Positions 13,901 to 22,962 of a DNA stretch of 64,000 nucleotides are shown here, one piece after another (within the stretch, counting starts at the first letter, position 1; every line of letters starts with the position of its first letter). The notes beneath the pieces were generated by a model. The model was not told where the DNA came from. It was given only the letters and a program-made list of their open reading frames with translations, and ran no database searches. Source of the stretch: Gavia stellata (lineage: Eukaryota > Chordata > Aves > Gaviiformes > Gaviidae); contig NC_082637.1 of assembly GCF_030936135.1 (NCBI RefSeq), positions 4,973,001-5,037,000 of the forward strand. Reading direction: 5' to 3'. A program made the translations under genes and the position numbers.

Positions 13901-16900
13901 CCCTTCCTTCTTCCCCCAGCTTTATATGCTGAGCATGACATCAAATGGTCTGGAATATCCCTTTGGTCAGTTGGGGTCAGCTGTCCCGGCTGTGTCCCCT
14001 CCCAACTTCTTGTGCACCCCCAGCCTACTCGCTGGTGGTGAGAAGCAGAAAAGGCCTTGACTCTGTGTAAGCACTGCTCAGCAGTAACTAAAACACCCCT
14101 GTGCATCAACACTGTTTCCAGCACAAATCCAAAACTCAGCCCCATACCAGCTACTGTGAAGAAAATTAACTCTACCCCAGCCCAAACCAGCACAGTGGTT
14201 GTGCGCTGGCCTGGGGCAACGCTTTCTTCAGACAGCTCCTTCAGGCTGCGATGTGTGGAAACATGCCCGAATTCACCCGGATGAGGGGGAGATGTGGCTG
14301 CTCATTTGAATAACTTCTCTTCATAGGAGTTTTCTTAAACTGAAGGGCAGGCCCCAGCAGGACTGATCCTGAATAGCTCCTCACATAGGCAAGCGCTGCT
14401 TGGAGGCTGCTTCAAAAGTTCTGCAAGGGGATGTATGATGTGGGGTCTCGGGGTCAGTCTGATGTCAGCTACAACAGTTGACTTGAGCAACAGAGTCTTT
14501 TTAGGAATATACATATATATCTTTAATTTTTTTTCTTTGCAGAGATAGACAATGTGGGGCAAGGTCACATCCAGCTGGCACAAACCCTTCGGGAGGAAGC
14601 AAAGAAAATGGAGGACTTCAGGGAAAAGCAAAAACTGCATCGGAAAAAGGTCAGGCGCCGCGGGAGCACACGCCTTCGCCGCGGGGTGTCGATCCTGCCC
14701 CGGCCGGCGGCTCCCGCCGTGCCCCAGCCCCCTCCGTGCCCCCCCGTGCCTGCTGCTGCTGGGAAGTCCTGAGCTCCTTCCTACATGTTGCAACCGTGCT
14801 GGTGAACTGTGCGGCAACCTCCGACTTCCTTCTTCTCACTGCTGCGTCTTCTCCTTTGGGCGCCTCTTGGGGCCAACTATGGCAGGGGCTCAGCTCCAGG
14901 GATGACAGCCTCAACAGGAATGTTTTTAAAGCATATATACAGTGCCGTATGATCTCCTTAGGGTCTGCTAAAATTGGCAAGCCTTTTAATTTTTTCAGGC
15001 TTGAGATTCCTTTGTCTGGAAAATGAGGGAAAACTGCTAGAACCAGGGGCTGGTTGGGACCTAGCAGAGGGGAGTGAGCTTCCCAGTTTTGCCAGACCCT
15101 ATGGAGGTGATACAGTGCTATATATGGCTAGGATTTCATTTGTAGAGCTCCTTTGCATACACAAGTGGAGGCTTAGATAGGAGCATAAAATACGGGTTTT
15201 GTGAAGATGCTGTGGGTGGATGAAGGTCCTTAAACCCATCTCAATCTGGTCTGTGCCTCTTCCTTTCCTAAGCCACATAGTCCGTCCTGGAGGTTTGATG
15301 GTCAGTGACATGCTGTCTCTGGGTCTGTTGTCTTCACAGATAGAGCTGATAATGGAGGCGATTCACAAAAACAGGAATTTGCAGTACAAGAAGACCACGG
15401 AGGTAAAGCAAACGTGCTGCTGTTTCTTGCCATGTGGGTTAACGCTGCTAACACGCACGTGCACGGCACTGGGGCAGACTTAAATGCAGAGGTCTTCCTC
15501 CTCTGCTGCAACTCTCTATGTTGTGTCTGCACGAGCATGGTATGCAGGGTGCGCTCAGAAAAACTGAAAAGTGCAGCAGGGACATGGCTGGTGGTAGCCT
15601 TGCAGGGTTGGATATGAGTGATTTAGATGTCATGGACTCGATTGCCATGAGCTTTTCATTCCAAACAAAGAGCAGCTTGTCTTGTGAGGTTGGTTTTGCC
15701 CAAGGAGTAGGGCATCTGGGACCTTGCATGCTGTACTCTGCTCCGCTGGCAGCCTGTGCCCACCTCTTCACTCGTAGGCTGTGCTTTCCTCCAAAGCCTC
15801 CCGTGTGAGCTGTATTTGCATCCCATTGCTTGCTGACACGCTCCTGCCCCGTTTGATGGCTCTCCTAGGCCAAGCGGCTCTACGAGCAGCGCTGCAGGGA
15901 TAAGGACGAGGCGGAACAGGCTGTGCATCGCAACGCAAACCTGGTGACGCAGAAGCAGCAGGAGAAGGTATGGAGAGGCGGGTGGCCGTGGGGCAGAGGG
16001 AGAAAGGGGTATCTCTTCTTGCAGCTCTCCTACCCCATGGCTCTTCTCCCAGCTCTGGGTTTCGGGGTGAGACAGGAGGGCTGGTGATGTTGGTGATGCA
16101 CCAGGGCTCTCCTCTACCTTTCTTCTCTCTCCCATTTTTGGCAGCTGTTCCTGAAGCTGGCTCAGACGAAATCGGCTCTGGAGGACTCTGGTGAGTGTGG
16201 AAATGCAGCATTTGGAGGGTAAGGGGAGCGTTTCCCAGGCCAGGGGGTTGTGAAGCCATGGCATGGCTCTTGGGCGAGCTTCAGCTCTTGGGTCAGGCAT
16301 GGCTCCTCAGAAACACATGCCCAAGATATCGGACGTGGGCACCTGCCCTGGAGAAGCCTGCATGGCCCCACCAAGGCTACTCCCACCATTTCCCCGCGGC
16401 AGGACCCTCCGCTTTGCTGTGCAGCTCTGTGTCCCTTTGTAGTGCCCACCCACAGCCAAGCTCATGCATTACTGCTGCTTTCTCCCTGACGTCCACTTCG
16501 GACTTCACGCATTACCTTCTAGTGAAGGGGTATTTTTAATTAACATTAATCAGATGACAATGTGATTTCTCTCGCAGACAGAGGTTACCAGCAGAGTGTT
16601 ACCACACTGGAGAAGATCCGGGAAGAATGGCAGAAAGAGCACATCAAAGCTTGCGAGGTAAATGCCCCGAAATGCCTTCGTGCGGCAACGTGGTCCTCTG
16701 GATGTCCACCCCTCGCTGCAGGGGTCAGGGACGGTGCAGATTTGCCTTCTCTGGATTCCCCTGGCAGTGGAGCAGCAGGATGTGCTGCAGCTAACCCTGC
16801 GTGTGTCTCACGCTTGGCTTCTGGTTTCAAGTTCCCACTACTTCAAGGTTTCCCCTATTTTTTTCTTTTAATTTTTTCTTTCACCACCTTTTAAAATTGA

Positions 16901-19900
16901 CAGAGTCAATGCATTAAGTAGTGACATTTTTGCCCATTACCCGCCTGCATGTTTGGTGCGGCCATCGTCTTGAACAGTCATGGTCATCGTCACCTCTGCG
17001 CACCTGGCGACTCGAGGCCAATATGTGCTGTAACTGCAACACCACCCAGCAGACTCTGAAACTCTGAAAGACTTTAAATGACTTTGCAGCAGAGGCTGGT
17101 GACAGGCTGAGGATGCAGGCTGGGTGAAGCCATACCCATGCACCAGGAGCCCTTCGCCTTGTATCTCATGGACCACATGGTAGTGTGGGAACCCCTCCGA
17201 TGGGTTGTATCAGCTGAAAGCAGACTGTCTCATAGCAAAGTGGTCTAGAAAGGATTTCTAGCATGTGCTGGGGAAGTCCAGAGCTGGTGGTGAGCAGCTG
17301 CTCTGCTGCTGACCTGTGTCTTGCAGCTGCCTGTGATCTGTGACCGAGGGATGGACAGAGACTGCAGAAATCCAGGTTTTATCCCAGGTCTGCTGCAAGC
17401 TTGGAAAAGGTCTTCCCATCCCCAGCCACATCAATCCCTTCCCAAGCTATTTAATCTCAGGCCTCTATTTTACTTTTTCCTTTTCAAATGGAATTTGCTG
17501 TCTGTTTTGTGTGGTGTGGGTTGGTGTCTCAGTGCTCGTGTGCTTTTGGTGTCTGGGGTCTCCAAAAGCCTCTCTGATGGTGGGGCAAGGGAAGCAGTCG
17601 TCTCAGTTCCACAGGCGGATCATGTGGAGGTTTTCTTCTCTGTGTGTTGCAAAGGTGTGATGACAAGTCCATGTGTACACTTGGGATTAAAAGTTGTCTT
17701 TCATGGAAATGCATAAAGGCATGTGAAATTGAGATAGGTTTCAAAAGACTTTGGTTTAAACCTGCTTGGAAAAGGGCTGGGCAGGAAAGAGGGAGAAGAC
17801 CAACCAGTCAATGCACCTCTGTTTTCATACATCCCCAGCGCTTTTTTACTGTTCCATACCTGTGGGAGGGAAGGGAGCTGGGTCCGCAGGACCACGGGCT
17901 GCCTAGGGAACACGTACTCCCTATAGGAAGGTGGCTTCGTCTCCCCAGAGGTAGTGGTATGCCGGGCGACCCCTTCCACATGGGTCCTGCAGACCTTCCC
18001 GAGCTTAACGCTGGTCTTCGAAATACCTGGTTGTGTAGAGGGATGATTTCTCCTCTGGATGAGCTGGAGGACTCGTGGTTTCCATGTTTCCTACAGGGGA
18101 CCACCACCACCTGCGCCTCGCTGAGGACAGTCATCTTTCTAGTGGCACTTGGGGATGAGAAACATTCAGGATAAAAGAGATTTGCTCTCGTTTTAAAGAT
18201 GTAAGGGCTGTTTTGTCTGTGTTGTTACAGTTCTTTGAGACTCAGGAGTGTGAGCGGATCAACTACTTTCGCAATGCTCTCTGGATTCATGTCAACCAGC
18301 TCTCCCAGAACTGTGTCCAGAATGATGAGGTACATCAAGTGAAAACCTTCATTTTTGTGTTTGGACAGCAAAGCCCGATTTGCTTTTGCTATACACTGAG
18401 CTGTGTTATGTCCGAGTTGGGCTGTGGCCTTTGATCGGCCACCAGACACCAGCATGAGTGTGGAGGCAGAAGGTTTTGGCCAGAGCTCTTGCAAATGAGG
18501 TTTCCTCTGGGATTCTCATGTTTTCTGAGGGTGGTGAAACACTGGAACAAATTACCCAGTGAGGCTGTAGATTCCCCATCCCTGGAAACATTCCAGGTCA
18601 GGTTGGACGGGGCTCTGAGCAACCTGATCTAGTGGAAGATGTCCCTGCTCATTGCAGGGGGGTTGGACTAGATGGCCTTTAAAGGTCCCTTCCAACCTAA
18701 ACCATCCTGTGATTCTATGATTCTGTGATTTTATGATTCCCCTACCATTGAAGCTTGTGTCCTGGGTGAGCACTGGGCTTTCACACCATATGTGCTAAAT
18801 GATTGGAAAAAACCCTCTTGTTTTTTGACCTGATGTATAGAAATGCTTTTTATTTCCCTTTTGCAGAAATATGAAGAAATCCGCAAGAGTTTAGAAATGT
18901 GCAGCATTGAGAAGGATATTGATTTTTTCGTAAATTTACGCAAAACTGGAAATTTGGCCCCAGGTAAGAGCTCAGTACAATCCCACAAAGTAGTGCTGAC
19001 TTCCTTGTACTCCTCAGGGAGCTGCTGCTCTGATCACCATCAGTTTGGATGCAAAAAACATTGATTTTGCAACATCCCTCCTTTCATTCACTGGCATGCA
19101 GCGCTACTAGTCTCTGCTGCTTATCACCAGCTCCTGAAGATAGTATCCCCTTTCTGTAACTTTGAATTCCCTGATTAGGCATTCTCCCAGAGAGACAAAA
19201 GACTTAGCAGCTGAATGTTGATGCTGACAAGTAGTCTATGCTTATAAAAGGTCTGTACTTTACTATTGTTAACTTTTCCTAGCTCCTGTTGTTTATGAAA
19301 ACTACTATAATACACAGAGAAATGTAACTCCTGTGAGAAGTCCAGTTCCTGTACCTATATCAAGGTAAGGGACATAACATGTACAATTGCAATTGCTATT
19401 GCAAATGATGCTCTCCCCCCCAAAAAAAGCGTATTTTGTTGCTTTCAGTCTGTTGGAAGCTTGACTTGGGAGTATTAGAGGAAAATATTTCCCATGCTAT
19501 GTAGTCCGTCAATCCCCACAGCAGGAGTTATGCCAATCTGCTGCCTATTACAAGCTCTTCAAGGACCCCCCAAAGCCCAGTCAGAGGTTTTTGCTCCCCC
19601 TTTTGGGGTCATTTCTCCCTTCTCATGGTTGGAAATCTTATTCTGAAAGTGCTTGTGGTGAGGGTCTGCTCATCTTTTCTTGTACCAAGCCTGTTCCAGA
19701 AGTCCTTTGCATGGAGGTGAGGGGCTGCAGTGCTCAGACAGCGGGAAATCAAGGCAGCCTGGGGAATACTGAATTTTATGCCTTGCTCTCTTTGGGAAAT
19801 ATGTGAGCTCCTTTCTAGAGCAGCCTTTGATACCAGAATGAAACCTTCTGGGCTTTCCTGCATGGTTCTTTATGTGGTCTGTCTGTCTGAGGAGAGATGG

Positions 19901-21024
19901 ATCAGTTAAAAGCTTGTGTGGATAGAGGGAGGAACAGCAGAGCCGAATTCACCCCCCCGGGACAGAAGCTGGGCAGGGAGGACAGGGTGAAGGATGCTTC
20001 TGCCGGGGGCGGGGGGGGAAAATGAGGATTCAGGGTTAAAGACTGCTCCTAAATATGAGTGTGCCTCTTTGGCTGACACGTCAGGAGAGGAGTCATGGCC
20101 AATTATGGCTTCCTGATGTCTCACTCTGAGCAAAGGCATGTAAAAAGGCATGCCCTGGGGCCCACTCGTGAATGTTTCCCCAACTTGGTGCTTTTTGGTT
20201 ACTTTTTCCTCTCTCCCACTGTATCAGCTTCAATTCCCGTGTTTGCCAAGCAGGCTGTCGGTGGTGAGCCCACCATGACATGCCTTGGTACCAGGTCTCC
20301 CTAAAGCCTGGCTTGGCCAAACCTCTTGCCCTCCCACCAGCTCTGGGAGGGCAGTCGGGGAGCGCAGAGCCAGGGCAAGGGGAGTCCCATAGCCATGCAC
20401 ATCCTCAGCTCTGCGTTTCCTTCTGTGCAGGAGGGGACCTCTACCCACCCCGACCAGCGCTCCAGGTGAGTTATTTGCTTTATGGGGTTTCTGGCCCCGC
20501 AGAGGAACTCTCTGCTTTTACTCTTCCCTGTCAGATCACGAGCGTTAGCTCTCTAACTGGATTGCTTTAGGTGAAGCTCCTGCTCTAAGTCCGGTCCCCA
20601 CTGAAAGATGCTGGGAAGTTGGGCGCTGACTCTGGAGGCAAGGAGAAGTTCTGATCAAAGCCCTGCGTGTAGGCATTTCTAAAGCTTAAGGGTGTCTAAG
20701 CTTGGGATCCCACCAGTCTCTGCAGTTTGGGCCTTTCTCTGCTTCAGCAGCACGAGCTGTATCATTCCTAGTGCCACTTCAGTGATGGGATACTGCAGCG
20801 GGACTCAGTAAAATGAGGTCCTGCTTTGGCTCTTGGGCAAATCAAGTCATCTCTCTGAGCCTCACTCACCCTTGCCTCCCATCCCTTTAACACGGGTGGC
20901 CAGTGCATGGTGTTTCTGTCCTGCGTAAAGTCTCGTAATGAGCACTTCTAATTTTTTTGTGCTCTGTGTTTCAGGCGAGCCTGATTACGCCACAGTTGAT
21001 GGCTACAGCTTGATACATCACTAA
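1823..21024 (+). CDS. PSTPIP2: PSTPIP2 gene, complete coding sequence in 14 exons
   Basis: Join: 1823-1855, 9727-9827, 12059-12136, 13109-13143, 14543-14649, 15340-15402, 15869-15967, 16145-16190, 16578-16657, 18231-18329, 18867-18963, 19283-19364, 20431-20465, 20975-21024. The product is 334 residues, the length I recall for human PSTPIP2. PSTPIP2 (MAYP) is an F-BAR adaptor that binds curved membrane and actin. In myeloid cells it recruits PEST-type tyrosine phosphatases, SHIP1 and Csk to dampen interleukin-1 beta-driven inflammation. The F-BAR domain covers about residues 5-265, with family signatures [20 protein letters not shown] and [15 protein letters not shown]. Trp232, reported as needed for phosphatase binding, is present. 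Leu98, the site of the mouse cmo mutation, is Leu here. There is no SH3 domain, unlike PSTPIP1. The tail ends [12 protein letters not shown]: two of three regulatory tyrosines are kept and the third is His. Start choice: the CpG-island ATG gives an 11-residue exon ending in FW, as in human. Confidence 0.93.
5800..6680 (+). mobile_element. CR1 LINE 3' fragment, sense orientation, in PSTPIP2 intron 1
   Basis: Conceptual translation shows the C-terminal part of the CR1 ORF2 reverse transcriptase region: [21 protein letters not shown], then [53 protein letters not shown]. The frame changes once near 6105-6115 (one-base indel), so it is dead. The copy is 5'-truncated at about 5800 and ends at about 6680 with the tandem ATTCTATGA-like 3' terminus. 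The relatively intact frame suggests a younger CR1 subfamily than the copies at 18515 and 22185. Confidence 0.93.
6681..9726. other. Remaining PSTPIP2 intron 1
   Basis: No gene, RNA or clear transposon was recognised. It includes a poly-T run near 8791-8802 and a GT-rich, GTGG-biased stretch at about 8870-9130 whose reverse strand stays open without homology. It ends in the exon 2 acceptor at 9725-9726. Confidence 0.5.
9727..9827 (+). CDS. PSTPIP2: PSTPIP2 coding exon 2 (residues 12-45)
   Basis: Encodes [20 protein letters not shown] and then [13 protein letters not shown], the first F-BAR helix and near identical to human. Acceptor ctcag|AGT; donor GAAAG|gtatgg, leaving two bases of an Arg codon. 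Confidence 0.95.
12059..12136 (+). CDS. PSTPIP2: PSTPIP2 coding exon 3 (residues 45-71)
   Basis: Encodes [20 protein letters not shown] and GQTEL, F-BAR core. Acceptor aacag|GGC; donor CTGAA|gtaagt, phase 2. A purine hexamer repeat begins 57 bases past the donor. Confidence 0.94.
12194..12257 (+). repeat. (GAAGGA)n microsatellite
   Basis: About ten uninterrupted copies of GAAGGA followed by a slightly degenerate end. It lies in PSTPIP2 intron 3. The reverse strand reads as poly-leucine in one frame, which is an artefact of the repeat. Confidence 0.97.
13109..13143 (+). CDS. PSTPIP2: PSTPIP2 coding exon 4 (residues 71-83)
   Basis: A 35-base exon encoding [10 protein letters not shown] with split codons at both ends. 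Acceptor tttttcag|CAC; donor CAAC|gtaagt. Phase agrees with exons 3 and 5. Confidence 0.93.
13617..14192. mobile_element. Solo-LTR-like endogenous retroviral remnant
   Basis: The block starts TGGTTTAACCCC and ends near AACCAGCA (TG...CA limits). It contains a TATA-like TTTATATGCTGAGC (13921) as in a U3 promoter, and blocks I recognise from a repeat common in bird genomes (a TGTCCCCTCCCAACTTCTTG motif near 13990). No gag, pol or env frame and no second LTR is present, so it appears to be a recombined solo LTR. A target-site duplication was not obvious and the ends may be off by a few bases. The family name cannot be assigned by eye. It sits in PSTPIP2 intron 4, about 350 bases before exon 5. 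Confidence 0.75.
14543..14649 (+). CDS. PSTPIP2: PSTPIP2 coding exon 5 (residues 83-118)
   Basis: Encodes [20 protein letters not shown] then [15 protein letters not shown]. Leu98 (mutated in mouse cmo autoinflammation) is conserved. Acceptor tttgcag|AGA; donor AAAAAG|gtcagg, phase 0. Confidence 0.95.
15340..15402 (+). CDS. PSTPIP2: PSTPIP2 coding exon 6 (residues 119-139)
   Basis: Encodes [20 protein letters not shown] plus E. Acceptor ttcacag|ATA; donor CGGAG|gtaaag; 63 bases, phase 0 at both ends. Confidence 0.94.
15869..15967 (+). CDS. PSTPIP2: PSTPIP2 coding exon 7 (residues 140-172)
   Basis: Encodes [33 protein letters not shown]; matches the [11 protein letters not shown] block of human PSTPIP2. 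Acceptor tcctag|GCC; donor GAGAAG|gtatgg. Confidence 0.95.
16145..16190 (+). CDS. PSTPIP2: PSTPIP2 coding exon 8 (residues 173-188)
   Basis: A 46-base exon encoding [15 protein letters not shown] plus one base. Acceptor ttggcag|CTG; donor TCTG|gtgagt. Confidence 0.93.
16578..16657 (+). CDS. PSTPIP2: PSTPIP2 coding exon 9 (residues 188-214)
   Basis: Encodes [20 protein letters not shown] and HIKACE. Acceptor ctcgcag|ACA; donor GCGAG|gtaaat, phase 0. Confidence 0.95.
18231..18329 (+). CDS. PSTPIP2: PSTPIP2 coding exon 10 (residues 215-247)
   Basis: Encodes [33 protein letters not shown]. It carries Trp232, reported as important for binding PEST-type phosphatases. Acceptor gttacag|TTC; donor GATGAG|gtacat. 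Confidence 0.95.
18515..18740 (+). mobile_element. Degenerate CR1 3' end, sense
   Basis: Shows the CR1 tail: a reading remnant ending in the 'lsnLi' region, then GGTTGGACTAGATGGCC, a TCCCTTCCAACC motif and repeated ATTCTATGATTCTGTGA octamer-like units. Only about 225 bases remain, more diverged than the copy at 5800. Confidence 0.9.
18867..18963 (+). CDS. PSTPIP2: PSTPIP2 coding exon 11 (residues 248-280)
   Basis: Encodes [32 protein letters not shown]. This is the end of the F-BAR domain. Acceptor tttgcag|AAA; donor CCCCAG|gtaaga leaving one base. Confidence 0.95.
19283..19364 (+). CDS. PSTPIP2: PSTPIP2 coding exon 12 (residues 280-307)
   Basis: Encodes the linker [20 protein letters not shown] then VPVPIS, rich in Tyr and Pro. 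Position 282 is Val where mouse has the Ile hit by the Lupo allele. Acceptor ttcctag|CTC; donor TCAAG|gtaagg. Confidence 0.92.
20431..20465 (+). CDS. PSTPIP2: PSTPIP2 coding exon 13 (residues 307-319)
   Basis: A 35-base exon encoding [11 protein letters not shown], matching the RRGPLPIPKSSP segment of human. Acceptor tgtgcag|GAG; donor TCCAG|gtgagt. Both flanking codons are split and rejoin in frame. Confidence 0.9.
20975..21024 (+). CDS. PSTPIP2: PSTPIP2 coding exon 14 and stop (residues 319-334)
   Basis: Encodes [15 protein letters not shown] and TAA at 21022-21024. Tyr323 and Tyr329 are kept, while the human and mouse third tyrosine (333) is His. Acceptor tttcag|GCG. A strong donor-like ACA|gtaagt follows 8 bases after the stop. 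Confidence 0.93.
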
Positions 21025-21240
21025 TAGCCACAGTAAGTACTCACATTTGATGAAGAAGATTTAATATGAAGTGCAGCTACGTGGAGGAGGGACAGTGGAG
21101 AAAGAAAGGCCACCGGTTAAGGGATGACATTTTGAGGTGACTGACTGGGAGTGATGATCATGTCAGCCCTCCCATTGCTTGTCTGAGCTGGAGCTGTGGT
21201 TTAGATGCTGTTGATCCTGTTCTGTAGGTTCTCCAGGCAG

Positions 21241-21725
21241 AAGACACTGTTGGTCTGGCCAGCATGGCAGAGGCGGTGTTTCCAGTTATTCCCAGCCACA
21301 CAGAGCTGAAGTGCTTCTCCATTTTAAGAAAGTATTTGAGGACTCTGATAATTATTTGTACATTCAGAAAGTGCCTGCTAAAAATCTGTGCCTTTGATCA
21401 GCAAACTCCTTGGACGGATATCCCATCTTCATACTCAGGGGAAGAAAAGGAATATCAGCAATGGACTCAGACACAGGGGCAGTCTGTGTCAGAAGAAGTT
21501 TTTGATTTGAAGTTCTTCTAAAGTGCAGCCATCTGGGAGAGGCTGGAGCCTCCCACACTCCAGATAACTAAGAAGTCATATGTGCCGAGGGGAGTGCTGC
21601 GCGATGCTTTGGGCACGCTGGCTTGTGTTCAGGGCATATGTATCCCACTCAAATCTCAGATTGCACTTTTGCCTGTTTCTGAAGTCTTTCATTAATGGTG
21701 ATTAAACTTGTAATTTATATTTCAT
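21241..21725 (+). other. PSTPIP2: Probable PSTPIP2 3'UTR terminal exon
   Basis: A donor consensus at 21033 and an acceptor-like tract ending CAGGCAG at 21240 suggest that a short 3'UTR intron (21033-21240) separates the stop codon from this exon. No coding signal is present. A poly(A) signal variant lies at the end. Without transcript data the acceptor could instead be the tgtag at 21227, or the UTR could be unspliced. Confidence 0.5.
21701..21706 (+). terminator. PSTPIP2: Candidate poly(A) signal ATTAAA for PSTPIP2
   Basis: ATTAAA followed within 40 bases by T/GT-rich sequence (ATTTCATTTTGGTCATG), the usual layout of a cleavage site. It is about 680 bases after the stop codon. Longer 3'UTR isoforms are possible. 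Confidence 0.5.
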
Positions 21726-22184
21726 TTTGGTCATGTCTCTTAGGGACCTTACTTAGAGGAGCACCAACGGTTACACCATGTGTCTGGCTTAGCCGTAGAT
21801 GTGCTCCAGGCTTAAGCGCTGATACTAGAAGCTGATTTGTATCTTGCCTGGTGCAGCAGCCCACAGCGCAGTTACCTAGTGAGAGGCTGTGCCACCACAA
21901 ACATGCTGGGAAGTCCCGAAACATGCAGCATTGCTGAGGATCTGAAGGAAGTTGGTCAGCTCTTCCAACTGCCTCGCCAATGAGGAGCTTGCGGTTTTTA
22001 AGTTCATGGTATAGCTTGTCCCTGGTAGGTTCTGGAGACCCCCGTTTCATTAACTTCTGGGAATCCCTAAACTTTGGATTTGTTCTGACTATGCACCACT
22101 GGAAACAAACTTAGCTACTAACGTTGGGCTGGAACCATGAAACCTGTTTTCTGACCAGGTGTCCTCTAAGTTTGTGCCCTTTTT

Positions 22185-22962
22185 CACAGAATCATAGAAT
22201 AACGGAATGGTTTGGGTTGGAAGGGACCTTAAAGATCATCTAGTTCCAAGTCCCTTGCTATGGGCAGGGACACCTTCGACTAGACCAGGTTGCTGAAAGC
22301 CCCATTGAACCTGGTCTTGTACACTTCCAGTGTTGGGGCATCCACAACTTCTCTGGGCAACCTGTTCTAGTCCCTCACCACCCTCATAGTGAAGAATTTC
22401 TTCCTTGTATCTAATCTAAATCTACCCTCTTTCAGTTTAAAGCCATTACCCCTTGTCCTATCACTACATGCCCTTGTAAAAAGTCCCTCTCCAGGTTTCT
22501 TGTAGGCCCCCTTTAAATATTGAAAGGCCACAAGAAGGTCTCCTTGGAGCCTTCTCTTCTCCAGGCTGAACAACCCCAACTCTCTCAGCCTGTCCTCATA
22601 GGAGAGGTGTTCCAGCCCTCGGATCATTTCTGTGGCCTCCTCTGGACTCATTCCAACAGGTCCATGTCCTTATGTTGGGGGCCCCAGAGCTGGATGCAGT
22701 ACTCCAGGTGGGGCTCACAAGAGTGGAGTTGAGGGGGAGAATCACCTCCCTCGACCGGCTGGTCACAATTCTTTTGATGCAGCCCAGGATATGGTTGGCT
22801 TTCTGGGCTGCAAGTGCACATTGCCAGGTCATGTTGAGCTTCTCATCAACCAAGACCCCCAAGTCCTTCTCCTCAGGGCTGCTCTCAATCCATTCTCCGC
22901 CCAGCCTGTATTTGTGCTTGGGATTGCCCTGACCCATGTGCAGGATCTGGCACTTGGCCTTT
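22185..22962 (-). mobile_element. CR1 LINE 3' fragment, antisense to the genes
   Basis: Reverse-strand translation shows CR1 ORF2: [36 protein letters not shown]-like, [40 protein letters not shown]. At least one frame break lies near 22600-22650. The element's 3' tail is at 22185 (CACAGAATCATAGAAT). It is a different subfamily from the copies at 5800 and 37279. Confidence 0.92.

Noticed and set aside
15656-16300. 214-codon reverse-strand open frame
   Set aside because: It lies antisense over PSTPIP2 exons 7 and 8 and is open because of their codon composition. There is no homology or splice context.
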